Shown piece by piece: positions 26,464 to 35,572 of a DNA stretch of 64,000 bases. The translations under genes were made by a program, and so were the position numbers. Origin of the DNA: Opitutia bacterium (GTDB lineage Bacteria > Verrucomicrobiota > Verrucomicrobiia > Opitutales > UBA953). The DNA lies in the NCBI GenBank assembly GCA_003569245.1, contig BGOM01000015.1, positions 186,001 through 250,000 of the forward strand. Direction: 5' to 3'. Below the pieces are notes generated by a model that was not told where the DNA came from, searched no databases, and saw nothing but the letters and a program-made list of their open reading frames with translations. Within the stretch, counting starts at the first letter, position 1, and the number at the start of each line of letters is the position of its first letter.

Positions 26464-26511
26464 CTCTAGTCCTCCGGCCCTCCGGCCCTCGAGCCCTCCC
26501 TCCTCCTTCCC
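26464..26511 (+). repeat. Pyrimidine-rich octamer array ahead of kdsB
   Basis: Six phased octamers, including two identical copies of CTCCGGCC and one CTCGAGCC, end nine bases before the kdsB ATG. It is a pyrimidine-rich variant of the 8-base arrays seen elsewhere. Confidence 0.65.
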
Positions 26512-26520
26512 TCGATTCAA

Positions 26521-27276
26521 ATGTCCTCCGTCACCCTCTGCATCCCCGCCCGTCTCGCCTCGACGCGCCTGCCGCGCAAGGTCGTGCTCGACCTCGGCGG
26601 CAAGCCCGTCGTCCAGCATGTCTGGGAACGCGCCCGCCAGGTCCGCCAGGCCGACCGCGTCGTCCTGCTCACCGATTCCGAGGAAGTCGCCGACGTCGCC
26701 CGCGGCTTCGGCGCCGAGGTGCTGATGACCGACCCGGCCTGCCCTTCGGGCACGGCGCGCATGGCGAGCGTCATCGACCGCCTTCCCGGCGACTTCTTCC
26801 TCAACGTGCAGGGCGATGAACCGTTCATCCAGCCCGCGCTGCTCGACGGGCTCATCACCCGCTGGAAGGAGACCCGCTGCCCGCTGGTCACCGCGGTCTC
26901 GCGGATCACCACCGCCGAGCGCCTGCTGGCTTCCAGCGTCGTCAAGGTCGTCCGCGCCGAGAACGGCGAGGCCATCTACTTCTCGCGCAGCCCGATCCCG
27001 CACCTGCGCGGGGTCGACCCGGCCGAGTGGGTGTCGCGACGCGCCTATTGGGTCCACATCGGCGTCTACGGCTATGATCGCGCGACCTTGGCCGGCTACG
27101 GCCAGCTGGCGCCGACCGAACTCGAGGCGACGGAGTCGCTCGAACAGCTGCGCTTCCTCGCCCACGGCAAGACGTTCCAGACCGTCCTGACCGATTACCA
27201 CCCCGTCGCCATCGACACCCCGGAGGATCTCGAGACCGCGCGGCGCCTTCTGGCGCAAAGAGGTGACGTTAGTTGA
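26521..27276 (+). CDS. kdsB: 3-deoxy-manno-octulosonate cytidylyltransferase
   Basis: The enzyme (251 aa) activates Kdo with CTP to CMP-Kdo. It shows the N-terminal nucleotide-binding 'IPARLASTRLPRK', 'LNVQGDEPFI' around residues 98-107, and the typical C-terminal 'PVAIDTPEDLE'. Length is standard. Its TGA stop lies inside the first octamer of the downstream repeat array. The gene is a one-gene module flanked on both sides by repeats. CMP-Kdo could serve lipid A or a Kdo-containing capsule. Confidence 0.96.
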   Translation: MSSVTLCIPARLASTRLPRKVVLDLGGKPVVQHVWERARQVRQADRVVLLTDSEEVADVARGFGAEVLMTDPACPSGTARMASVIDRLPGDFFLNVQGDEPFIQPALLDGLITRWKETRCPLVTAVSRITTAERLLASSVVKVVRAENGEAIYFSRSPIPHLRGVDPAEWVSRRAYWVHIGVYGYDRATLAGYGQLAPTELEATESLEQLRFLAHGKTFQTVLTDYHPVAIDTPEDLETARRLLAQRGDVS

Positions 27277-27303
27277 CCCTTTGAAAAGCCGGCCGGTTGA
27301 CAA
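27272..27303 (-). repeat. Octamer array (GTTGACCC class) beginning in the kdsB stop codon
   Basis: Four phased octamers; the first (GTTGACCC) contains the kdsB stop TGA and the fourth is GTTGACAA. This is the reverse complement of the CNGGYCAA class and pairs with the array at 27433-27558. Confidence 0.75.
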
Positions 27304-27432
27304 GGAATCCAAGCGCATCCCATCTGTCAGGCATAAGCCAGGCGCGAGCGATCGCGTTCTCGCCGCCGTCAGGTAACCGCAGACAGCGGTCGGAAGCACA
27401 TCCGAGACAAAGTCGCCGAGACGGGTGCCTCC

Positions 27433-27558
27433 CTTGTCCACTGGTCAACCGGTCAACTGGCCAGCCAGCTACTCGTTCCGGGCCTCTCAGCCTCTGGTCT
27501 GTCTCTTCCTCCGGCCAACTGGCCAACCATTCAACCGTTCAACCAGCCCCCTCACCCC
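27433..27558 (+). repeat. Octamer array (CNGGYCAA class) running into the kdsD start codon
   Basis: The array starts CTTGTCCA, CTGGTCAA and contains CCGGTCAA, CTGGCCAG, CCGGCCAA, CTGGCCAA and CCGTTCAA. A degenerate middle and one phase shift of two bases occur near 27511. The final C-rich octamer ends at 27558, directly before the ATG at 27559. The spacer between the two arms (27304-27432) shows no gene. Confidence 0.75.
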
Positions 27559-28533
27559 ATGACCACTCCCCTTCATTCCGCTCGCGCCCTCCTGCAGGCC
27601 GAAGCCGCCGCCCTCGGCGAACTGGCCGCGCGCCTCGACGGCGCCTTCACCCAGGCTGTCGACCTCATCGCGACCCACCCGGGCAAGGTCGTCCTCTGCG
27701 GCGTCGGCAAGTCCGGCCTCATCGGCCAGAAGATCGCCGCCACGCTCTGCAGCACGGGCACGCCGGCGATCTTCCTCCATGCCGCCGACGCGGTCCATGG
27801 CGACCTCGGCATCCTGCAGCCCGGCGACCCGGTCATCCTGATCTCCCGCTCCGGTTCCACCGCGGAGCTGGTGCGCCTGCTGCCGGTGCTGCGCGGGTTC
27901 AAATCGCCGCTTATCGCCATCGTCGGCAACCTGCAGTCGCCGTTGGCTGGCCAGGCCGACGTGGTGCTGGACATCGGCGCGCGTCCGGAGGCCGACCCCC
28001 TGGGCCTGGTGCCGACCACGAGCGCATTGCTGACCTTGGCGCTGGGCGACGCCCTCGCCGCGGCGCTGATGACGAAGCGTGGTTTCGGCGCGGCCGATTT
28101 CGCCCGCTTCCACCCGGCGGGCCAGCTGGGACGCAACCTGCTGCTCACCGTCGGCGAGGCGTCGCAGCCGCTCGAGCGGTGCGCCCGGGTCACCGCCGAG
28201 GCGTCGCTGCGCGACACCGTCATCGCGATGACGCAGTTCCCGCTGGGCGCGGCCTGCATCCTCGCGCCCGACGGCTCTCTCGTCGGCCTGATCACCGATG
28301 GCGACCTCCGCCGGGCCCTGAGCCGGGGTGTCGACCTCAATACCGCCCGGGCGGCCGACATCATGACCCGCAACCCGATCCGCGCCCACGCGGCGATGCC
28401 GCTGGGCGAGGCCGCCCGCATCATGGAGGACCGTCCTTCCCAGATCTCGGTGCTGCCGGTGACCGCGCCCGACTCGGCGCGCTGCCTCGGCCTGCTCCGC
28501 ATTCACGACATCTACCAGGCCGGTCTGGTCTGA
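27559..28533 (+). CDS. kdsD: Arabinose-5-phosphate isomerase
   Basis: This 324-residue KdsD/KpsF-type enzyme makes D-arabinose 5-phosphate from ribulose 5-phosphate, the first step to Kdo. An N-terminal SIS domain shows 'CGVGKSGLIGQKIAATL' near residue 48 and 'HGDLGIL'. Two CBS domains follow at about residues 205-324, with 'LVGLITDGDLRRAL' and 'DIMTRNPIRA'. Domain order and length match the family. It begins a run that continues with the membrane protein 10 bases downstream. Confidence 0.95.
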   Translation: MTTPLHSARALLQAEAAALGELAARLDGAFTQAVDLIATHPGKVVLCGVGKSGLIGQKIAATLCSTGTPAIFLHAADAVHGDLGILQPGDPVILISRSGSTAELVRLLPVLRGFKSPLIAIVGNLQSPLAGQADVVLDIGARPEADPLGLVPTTSALLTLALGDALAAALMTKRGFGAADFARFHPAGQLGRNLLLTVGEASQPLERCARVTAEASLRDTVIAMTQFPLGAACILAPDGSLVGLITDGDLRRALSRGVDLNTARAADIMTRNPIRAHAAMPLGEAARIMEDRPSQISVLPVTAPDSARCLGLLRIHDIYQAGLV

Positions 28534-28543
28534 GTCCCCGCCC

Positions 28544-30208
28544 GTGTCACCCCCCGCCGCCATCGCGCGCACCGTCACGACTTCCCGCGAATGGGCGGTC
28601 GGGGCGATTGCCGTGCTCATGCTCATCCTCGCCCCGTGGGGTTGGGGTGGGGTGGTGTTTTGGGTGGTCGCCGCGACCTGCGGTCTCGGGGTCGCCGCGC
28701 TGATCGGCGCTTGGGGCAGCCGCCGCTTCCAACTGGCCGCGGCCGTGGGCTGGGTCGGCTGGGCGATCGTCGCCGCCCTTCGGACCGCCGCGGCTTTGCG
28801 CGGCAGCGATGAGCCCGGGTTGCTGCCGTTCGTGCCCCCGGCGTTCTCCCTCGCCAACAACCCTTGGTGCGAGGCCCTGGCCTTCCCCGTGGCCGCGTTG
28901 GTCGGCCAGCTCCTCGCCTTCGCTTTCCTGCGCGAGCCGGCCGCGTCCCCCGACGCCTGGCCGCGGCTGCGCCGCTCGATCCCTTTCTGGGCGGGGCTCG
29001 CCTTCGCCGCCTACGTCGCGCTCCAAGCCGCCAACACCTATGGGACGGTGGTCGAACGCGACCTCTTCTGGCGGATCGTTCCCGAGCCGCACCTGGCCTG
29101 GCTCCCCGCCGGCCTCGGCGCCCCGTTGCGCTCCGACGGCATCGACCCGGGCGCGATGAACGGCTGGCGGCTGCTGATGATCCTCGGCGGCCCGTGGGCG
29201 TTCTTCTGCGCCCTGCGCGCCGCCGGTCTGCGCCGTCGCGCGCTCGTGGCCCTCGCCTGGATCTCCGTCGCCGCGGCCGTGCTTTTCGCGGCCTGGGGTT
29301 ATTTCAACCAGCCAAGCTCCGGGACGATCCTCGGTTTCGAGATCCCCCCCGCGTCGCAATCCTACGGCACGTTCATCAACCGCAACCACGCGGGCGCCTA
29401 CTTCTACCTCAACGCCGGCCTGGCGCTCGCCGTCGCGTGCTGGCACCTGCGCCGGGCCGGCGACCGGGCGGCCCAAGGCGGGCCGCATCTCCTCGCCGCG
29501 TTCGCGGCCGTCGTGCTCGCGTTGTTCGCGGCGCTCACCAACAGCATCGGCGCCGTCCTCGTCGTCGGCCTGCTCGGCCTGGTGGTCGCGCCGCTGACCT
29601 TGTTCCGAGGCTATCGCGACGACCAAGGCAAGGTGCGCCCGGGCGTGTGGGCCGCCGCGCTGGCCTCGGCGGGGATCGTCCTTGCGCTCGGCGCGGTCGC
29701 CGATTTCGGCCGGCTGGCCGACAAGGCGAGGGGCAAGGCCGATCGTTACCTGCAGGCGGGCGTCGACGACCGGGCCCCGCTGCGCGCCGCGACGTGGCAC
29801 ATGGCCCTCGACCGGCCTTGGACCGGGTGGGGCGCCGGTTCTTACCGATGGGTTTCCCCGGTCTACCAGGCCGAGCAGAAGGACTTGCAGGATGACCGCG
29901 GCCGTTTGCGGGTCCGCGCCTCGTACGCGCATCACGACTGGCTGCAGCTCTTCGCCGAAGTCGGCCTGCTCGGCCTGCTGCCGCTGCTGGCCGCCCTTTA
30001 CTGGCTCGGTCGCAAGTTCCGCGCGGCCCTCCGGCCCGGCCATCCGGAGGCGGTGCCGCTCGCGGGCTTGCTGTTGCTCTTCGCGGCGCATGCCTGCTTC
30101 GACCTGCTTTGCTGGTTCACGCCCTTGCTCACCGTGCTCGCCCTCGTCGTCGCGGCCTTCGCGGCCTTCACCGAGCAGTCCTCCGCCGGCCGCGCCTCCG
30201 CGAGCTGA
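28544..30208 (+). CDS. O-antigen ligase/polymerase-like membrane protein
   Basis: This 554-residue protein has about 12 hydrophobic segments. A Wzy_C/O-antigen-ligase region near residues 405-440 contains 'RAATWHMALDRPWTGWGAGSYRW', the family's R..W..AL....P..G.G.G pattern, followed by an HHDWLQL motif. It would polymerise repeat units or ligate glycan at the periplasmic face of the inner membrane. The start is GTG at 28544. The second polymerase-like protein at 40297 is unrelated in sequence, so the two may split the Wzy and ligase roles. Confidence 0.82.
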   Translation: MSPPAAIARTVTTSREWAVGAIAVLMLILAPWGWGGVVFWVVAATCGLGVAALIGAWGSRRFQLAAAVGWVGWAIVAALRTAAALRGSDEPGLLPFVPPAFSLANNPWCEALAFPVAALVGQLLAFAFLREPAASPDAWPRLRRSIPFWAGLAFAAYVALQAANTYGTVVERDLFWRIVPEPHLAWLPAGLGAPLRSDGIDPGAMNGWRLLMILGGPWAFFCALRAAGLRRRALVALAWISVAAAVLFAAWGYFNQPSSGTILGFEIPPASQSYGTFINRNHAGAYFYLNAGLALAVACWHLRRAGDRAAQGGPHLLAAFAAVVLALFAALTNSIGAVLVVGLLGLVVAPLTLFRGYRDDQGKVRPGVWAAALASAGIVLALGAVADFGRLADKARGKADRYLQAGVDDRAPLRAATWHMALDRPWTGWGAGSYRWVSPVYQAEQKDLQDDRGRLRVRASYAHHDWLQLFAEVGLLGLLPLLAALYWLGRKFRAALRPGHPEAVPLAGLLLLFAAHACFDLLCWFTPLLTVLALVVAAFAAFTEQSSAGRASAS

Positions 30209-30220
30209 CGGCCCCCTCCT

Positions 30221-32257
30221 TTGCGGCAGTTGCTTCAATACCTGGATTCCGGTCGGACGGAACTCGCCCGCGTGCCCGCGCCCGGGCCGCGGCCCGGGCG
30301 TCTGCTGGTCCGCGCCACGTGCTCGCTGGTCTCGCTTGGTACGGAGCGCATGCTCGTCGAGTTCGGACGCGGTGGTTGGTTGAGCAAGGTCCGCCAGCAG
30401 CCCGAGAAATTCCGCCAGGTGCTCGCGAAGGCGCGCGCCGAAGGGATCTTCGTCACGGTCGCCGCGGTCCGCGGCAAGCTCGCCCGACCCATCCCGCTCG
30501 GCTACTGCCATGTCGGCCACGTGCTCGATGCGGGGGGCCTGCCCGGTTTCGCCGTCGGCGACCGCGTGGTCTCCAATTCGCCGCACGCCGAAGTGGTCTC
30601 GGCCGATCCGGCCTTCGCGGCCCGCGTGCCCGCCGCGGTCTCCGACGAACAAGCCGCCTTCACGCCGCTCGCCGCGGTCGCCCTGCAGGGTCTTCGTCCG
30701 GTCGCCGCCGGTCCGGGCGACACGGTGGTGGTGATGGGCCTCGGCCTGATCGGCCAGCTCGCGGTCCGGCTGCTCCGGGCCCGCGGTATCCGCGTGGTCG
30801 GCGTCGACCCCGATGAGGCGAAACGCGCCGCGGCGGCGCAAGCGGGCGCGGTCATCCCCGACGGGGCGACGGGTCTGTCGGCGCTCCTGCCCGGCGGCGC
30901 GGCCGGAGTGCTCATCACGGCCAGCACCGCTTCCGACGAACCGGTGAACCAGGCCGCCCGCCTCTGCCGCCGTCGCGGACGCGTCGTCCTCGTCGGCGTG
31001 ACGGGGCTCACGCTCAACCGCGCCGACTTCTACCAGAACGAGGTCACGTTCCAGGTCTCCCGCTCCTACGGCTCCGCCGATCCGGCCGACCCTTCCTCGG
31101 CCCGTGCCAATTTCGACGAGGTCCTCGCGCTCATGGCTTCCGGGGCGCTCGACGTCGCCCCGCTGCTGACCGCGCGTCAGCCGTTCTCCGCGGCGCCGGG
31201 GATCTACGATGACCTGCGTCGGCCCGGTGCCTACGGCCTGCTCATCGATTATGCCGTCGCACCGGAGGCGGCGGGACGGACGATCCCGGGGTTGGTCGAC
31301 TCACGGCCGTCCCGCGCGGTCGGACTCATCGGGTGCGGCAACTTCGCCGCTCGGGTGCTTGTGCCGGAGCTCCACCGGCTGGGTGCCCGGCCCTCCGTCT
31401 ACGCTTCCGCGAACGGACTTTCGGCGAACCTGCTCGCTGGCGAGGCGTGGACCGCCACCACCGAGGCGCGGACGGTGCTCGCCGACCCGGCCTTGAAGGC
31501 GGTCTTCATCGCGACCCGTCATGATGACCATGGCGAGCTCGCCCGGGCCGCGCTCGGCGCCGGCAAGCACGTCTGGGTCGAGAAGCCGCTCGCGCTGACC
31601 GAGGCCGACCTCGAGGCCACGCTGGCCGTCGCGCGTTCGTCTCCGTCCATCCTCGCCGTCGGGTTCAACCGGCGCTTCGCCCCGTTGGCCGTCCGCCTGC
31701 GCGGCGCGTTAGCCGCGCAGCCGGGCCGGCGCCGGTTCGTCGTCGACGTCAACGCGGGCCGCCTGCCGGCCGATCACTGGGCGCTTGATCCGCGGCAGGG
31801 TGGGGGACGTATCGTCGGCGAGGCCTGCCATTTCATCGATCTGCTTCGTTATCTGGCCGGCGCCCCCTTGGTGTCCGCCCACGCGATCTCGCGCGATGTC
31901 GACGGCCAGGACGGCGGCTGTTTCGAACTCGCCTTCGCCAACGGCGACGTCGCCGCGCTCAACTATCGCACCGACCTGCCGGCTCACCTGCCGAAGGAGC
32001 GCATCGCCGCCGCCGGCGAAGGTTGGTCCGCGGAGATCCTCAACTGGAAATCGCTCCGCGCGACGAACCTGCCCGGCGCCACCGCGCGTCCCGCCTGGCT
32101 CGGCGGTCCCGCCCGCGGCAAAGGCCACGCCGAAGCCCTCGCCGCTTTCCTCGCCGCCGTCGGTGCCGGCGGCGGCGCCCCGATTCCGCTCGACGAGCTC
32201 GCGGAAGTCTCCCGCTGGAGCATCCGGATGCAGGTAATGAAGCCGGTACAAAGTTGA
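30221..32257 (+). CDS. Bi-domain oxidoreductase (zinc-ADH-like plus Gfo/Idh/MocA)
   Basis: The protein (678 aa) fuses two dehydrogenase folds. Residues ~1-340 are a medium-chain alcohol-dehydrogenase-like domain ('GYCHVGHVLDAGG', 'VVVMGLGLIGQLAVRLLRA'). Residues ~365-678 are a Gfo/Idh/MocA domain ('RAVGLIGCGNFAARVLVPEL', 'WVEKPLALTEADL'). Such fusions are known from polysaccharide loci next to heparinase-like genes, as here. The start codon is TTG at 30221, 12 bases after the upstream stop. Its reaction is not established. The stop TGA lies inside the first octamer of the next repeat array. Confidence 0.85.
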   Translation: MRQLLQYLDSGRTELARVPAPGPRPGRLLVRATCSLVSLGTERMLVEFGRGGWLSKVRQQPEKFRQVLAKARAEGIFVTVAAVRGKLARPIPLGYCHVGHVLDAGGLPGFAVGDRVVSNSPHAEVVSADPAFAARVPAAVSDEQAAFTPLAAVALQGLRPVAAGPGDTVVVMGLGLIGQLAVRLLRARGIRVVGVDPDEAKRAAAAQAGAVIPDGATGLSALLPGGAAGVLITASTASDEPVNQAARLCRRRGRVVLVGVTGLTLNRADFYQNEVTFQVSRSYGSADPADPSSARANFDEVLALMASGALDVAPLLTARQPFSAAPGIYDDLRRPGAYGLLIDYAVAPEAAGRTIPGLVDSRPSRAVGLIGCGNFAARVLVPELHRLGARPSVYASANGLSANLLAGEAWTATTEARTVLADPALKAVFIATRHDDHGELARAALGAGKHVWVEKPLALTEADLEATLAVARSSPSILAVGFNRRFAPLAVRLRGALAAQPGRRRFVVDVNAGRLPADHWALDPRQGGGRIVGEACHFIDLLRYLAGAPLVSAHAISRDVDGQDGGCFELAFANGDVAALNYRTDLPAHLPKERIAAAGEGWSAEILNWKSLRATNLPGATARPAWLGGPARGKGHAEALAAFLAAVGAGGGAPIPLDELAEVSRWSIRMQVMKPVQS

Positions 32258-32284
32258 CCCGTCGACCCGTGGGCCGGTTGACAC
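32253..32284 (-). repeat. Octamer array beginning in the oxidoreductase stop codon
   Basis: Four phased octamers include GTTGACCC (which holds the TGA stop), GTCGACCC and GTTGACAC. It mirrors the situation at kdsB (27272) and pairs with 32353-32400. A short heptamer run (GGGTCTC twice) sits at 32301-32314 between the arms. Confidence 0.78.
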
Positions 32285-32352
32285 GAAGAAAAACCATTTA
32301 GGGTCTCGGGTCTCGGACCACGGTTCCCCTTTGAGTTAAGTCCGCCGCCTCC

Positions 32353-32400
32353 CTTGCCCGTCGGTCAACGGGTCAGCCAGCCAGCTTGCCCCCTCCTCTC
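32353..32400 (+). repeat. Octamer array ahead of wecC
   Basis: Six phased octamers include TCGGTCAA, CGGGTCAG and CCAGCCAG; the last is CTCCTCTC, ending three bases before the wecC ATG. Confidence 0.75.
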
Positions 32401-32403
32401 ACC

Positions 32404-33624
32404 ATGTCCTCGCTCTGCGTTCTCGGCCTCGGCTACATCGGCCTGCCCACCGCGTCGATCTTCGCGACCAAGGGGCGTTCCGTGCTCGGGGTCGATATCG
32501 CCCCGGAGGTGGTCGCCACCATCAACAGCGGGCGTATCCATATCCAGGAGCCCGACCTCGACGTGCTGGTCCGCGCCGCGGTGCAGTCTGGCAACCTGCG
32601 CGCCGCGACCGCGCCCGCGGCGGCGGAGACTTTCATCATCGCGGTACCGACGCCCTTCACGGTCGACGCGGCCGGCGCCCGGCGTCCCGACCTGAGTTTC
32701 GTCGAGGCGGCGGCCCGCTCGCTCGCCGCCGTCGTCGCCCCCGGTAATCTCATCGTGCTGGAGTCGACCTCCCCGGTCGGCACCACGGAGAAGGTGAAGG
32801 CGTGGGTCGAGGACGAGCTGCGCCGGCGCGGCCGCGCGGTCGATGGCCTGCTCTACGCCCATTGTCCCGAGCGGATCCTGCCCGGCCAGATGCTCAAGGA
32901 ACTGATCGCCAACGACCGCATCGTCGGCGGCCTCACCCCCGAGGCTTCCGCCCGGGCGAAGGCCCTCTACGAGATTTTCTGCGCGGCGCAGATCTTCGTG
33001 ACGGACGCCCGCACCGCCGAGCTCGCCAAACTGACCGAGAACGCGTTCCGCGACGTCAACATCGCCTTCGCGAACGAGCTGTCGATGATCTGCGACCGGC
33101 TCGGCGTCGACGTCTGGGAACTCATCCGCCTGGCCAACCGGCACCCGCGCGTGAAGATCCTGCAGCCCGGCCCGGGCGTCGGCGGCCATTGCATCGCGGT
33201 CGATCCCTGGTTCATCGTCGACGCCGCCCCCGCGGAGGCGCGCCTCCTGCGGACGGCGCGCGAGGTGAATGACGCGAAGCCGGGCCATGTGCTCGCGCGG
33301 ATCCGCGCGCAGGTGACGCCCGGCGCGGCGGTGGCCTGCCTCGGCCTGGCGTTCAAGGCGAACGTCGACGACCTCCGCGAATCCCCGGCGCTGGATATCG
33401 CCGTCCACCTCGCCGCCGAGGGTTACCGGGTGCTGGCGGTGGAGCCGCATATCACCACCTTGCCCGCCGCCCTCGCCGGCCGCGCCGAGCTCGTCGACCT
33501 CGCGACGGCCTTCGCCCGGGCGGACGCCATCGTCCTCCTGGTCGACCACCGCGCCTTTGGGTCGCTGACGTTGGCGGATCTGGCCGGCAAGGCCCTGATC
33601 GACACGCGCGGGCAGATCCGCTGA
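32404..33624 (+). CDS. wecC: UDP-N-acetyl-D-mannosamine dehydrogenase
   Basis: This 406-residue UDP-sugar 6-dehydrogenase would oxidise UDP-ManNAc to UDP-ManNAcA with NAD. It has the N-terminal 'LGLGYIGLPTASIFA', the middle-domain 'ELAKLTENAFRDVNIAFANE', and the catalytic cysteine in 'GPGVGGHCIAVDPWF' near residue 265. The specific assignment rests on similarity to WecC motifs and on wecB downstream. The ATG at 32404 is preferred over an upstream in-frame start inside the repeat array. Confidence 0.93.
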   Translation: MSSLCVLGLGYIGLPTASIFATKGRSVLGVDIAPEVVATINSGRIHIQEPDLDVLVRAAVQSGNLRAATAPAAAETFIIAVPTPFTVDAAGARRPDLSFVEAAARSLAAVVAPGNLIVLESTSPVGTTEKVKAWVEDELRRRGRAVDGLLYAHCPERILPGQMLKELIANDRIVGGLTPEASARAKALYEIFCAAQIFVTDARTAELAKLTENAFRDVNIAFANELSMICDRLGVDVWELIRLANRHPRVKILQPGPGVGGHCIAVDPWFIVDAAPAEARLLRTAREVNDAKPGHVLARIRAQVTPGAAVACLGLAFKANVDDLRESPALDIAVHLAAEGYRVLAVEPHITTLPAALAGRAELVDLATAFARADAIVLLVDHRAFGSLTLADLAGKALIDTRGQIR

Positions 33625-33629
33625 CTCCC

Positions 33630-35572
33630 TTGTACCTCTCGGCCCTTGCTCATCTCGGACCTGCGTGGTTCTGGCGCCGGCTTTGGTTCCGGGCCGAGCG
33701 TTCGCTCGGTTGCCTGGAACGACGCTGCCCTCTCCGCGCCTGGGATCAGGTCGATGTTCCGGCCGACTACGCCGACCGCTGGCGTCGTTCCGTTCCCCGT
33801 CTGCCTATCGCGAAGATCGACCGCGCTTACCTGGCCCCGCACGTCGAGGCTTACGCGGTCGCCAACGGCCACTCCCCGGTCGCGGAAGCCGACCTGCTCG
33901 CCCGCGGCCGCTTCCGGATCTTCGACCATGACCTCGTCGAGGCCGGGATGCCGCCGCGCTGGCACGTCAGCGTGCTCGATGGTGCGCTCGTCGACGCCTC
34001 CGTCCATTGGACGAAGCTGTCCGCCGCCGGCCCCGTGGACATCAAGGGCGTCTGGGAGCTCTCGCGCTTCGCCTGGGTCTACCCGTTGGTGCGAGCCTGG
34101 GTCCTGGATGGCGAGGCCCGGCATGTCGAAAACTTCTGGCGATTGCTCGAGGACTGGATGGCGGCGAACCCGCCGAACCGCGGGCCGCAATGGATGTGCG
34201 GGCAGGAGGCGTCGATGCGGCTCATCGCCGTCGCGTTCGCGCTCCAGGCCTTCCGCGCGCACCCGGCCACGACGGACGCCCGGCTGCTGCTGACCGCGCG
34301 ACTGGCGACCGTGACCGCGGAACGTATCCGCGCGCACCTGGCCTACGCTCTTTCCCAGGAGAACAACCATGGCCTGAGCGAGTCGCTGGGGCTCTACACG
34401 GCGGGCGCGCTGTGGCCGCAGCTGAAGCACGCCCCGGCCTGGCGCGACCAAGGGCTGGAAACCCTTTTCCCGCAGGTCGAAGCGTTGGTCGATCCCGCGG
34501 AGGGCGGCTTCAGCCAGCATTCGACGAATTACCACCGACTCTTCCTGCAGCTCATGACCTGGGCGGAGGTCGTCCTCGGAGCCGAGGGCCAGCAGCTGCC
34601 TCCGCGGACCCGCGCGCGCGTCGGTCGGGCCACCGAGTTCCTCTCCGACCTGCTGGAGCCCGATGGCACGGTGCCGCGTTATGGCGCCGACGACAGCGCC
34701 AATCTCTTTCCGCTGAGCGGGCTACCCGCCCGCGATTTCCGTCCCGCCCTCGTCGCCGCCCAGGCGCTTTTCCTGGGAGACCGTCCGTCCGCGGGGCCGT
34801 GGGATGAAGCCGCCTTGTTGCTCATCGGGCCGAGGCCCGTCTCCGCGCGCGTGCTGACGCGCACGGAAAAAGTCTTCCGCCCCGCCGCCGGCGTCGGCCT
34901 GCTGCGCCATCCGCGCGGGACCGCTTTTTTCCGGGCGCCCGTGCGCTCACCTTGGCGGCACCGGCCCAGCCAGGCGGACCACCAGCACGTCTCTCTCCGC
35001 TGGGACGGCGCCTGGATCGCCGAAGATGTCGGCACCTTCACCTACGCAGGCGTCGGCCCCGACGACTTCGGGTCGGCCATCCACCATGACGTCGTCACGG
35101 TCGACCGGCGCGGCCCCATGCGTAAGGTCGGCCGGTTCCTCTGGCTCCCCTGGACTTCCTGTTCGCCTCTTTCCACACCGCAGGGTTGGGCGCGACCTGC
35201 CGCGATCTCGGCGGTGCGCGGTGGGATCGTCGGGTCCTCCGCTTCCCGCAAGGGTTCGTCATCCTCGATCAGGTACGCGCCACCGAGCCGGCAAGCTGCT
35301 GCGAGCTCCGCTGGCATGGCCGGACCCGCGCGGGCCTCGCACGGCTTTCCCTCGCCTGCTCCCAGCCGTCGCAGGAAGCCTGGGTCACCGCGGATGCCCG
35401 GACCGGCGAAGGCTTCTTCGCGCCCTGCTACGGTCGCCGTGAGCCCGCATGGACCCGTCGGCTGACCGCCGTGGGCCCGTCGGTCACCTTCGTCACGGCG
35501 CTGGGCTGCCAGGTCGAGCTGCGCGCCGACGTCTTGCTCGTCGATGGCGAGTCCATCCCCCTTCCACCCTGA
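33630..35572 (+). pseudogene. Heparinase II/III-family protein, frameshifted near 35147-35150
   Basis: The intact reading would be ~647 residues with an alginate-lyase-like alpha-helical domain ('QENNHGLSESLGLY', 'SQHSTNYHRLFLQLMTWAEV', 'RYGADDSANLFPLSG') and a C-terminal beta-sheet heparinase domain ('SQADHQHVSLRWDG'). The first frame turns into Ser/Arg-rich nonsense after 'RFLWLP' at 35150. The frame one base back continues sensibly as LDFLFASFHTAGLG to a stop at 35570-35572, which overlaps the wecB start. Restoring one C in the CCCC run at 35147-35150 rejoins the gene. The start is TTG at 33630, six bases after wecC. In polysaccharide loci such proteins may trim or remodel uronic-acid polymers. 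Confidence 0.85.
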
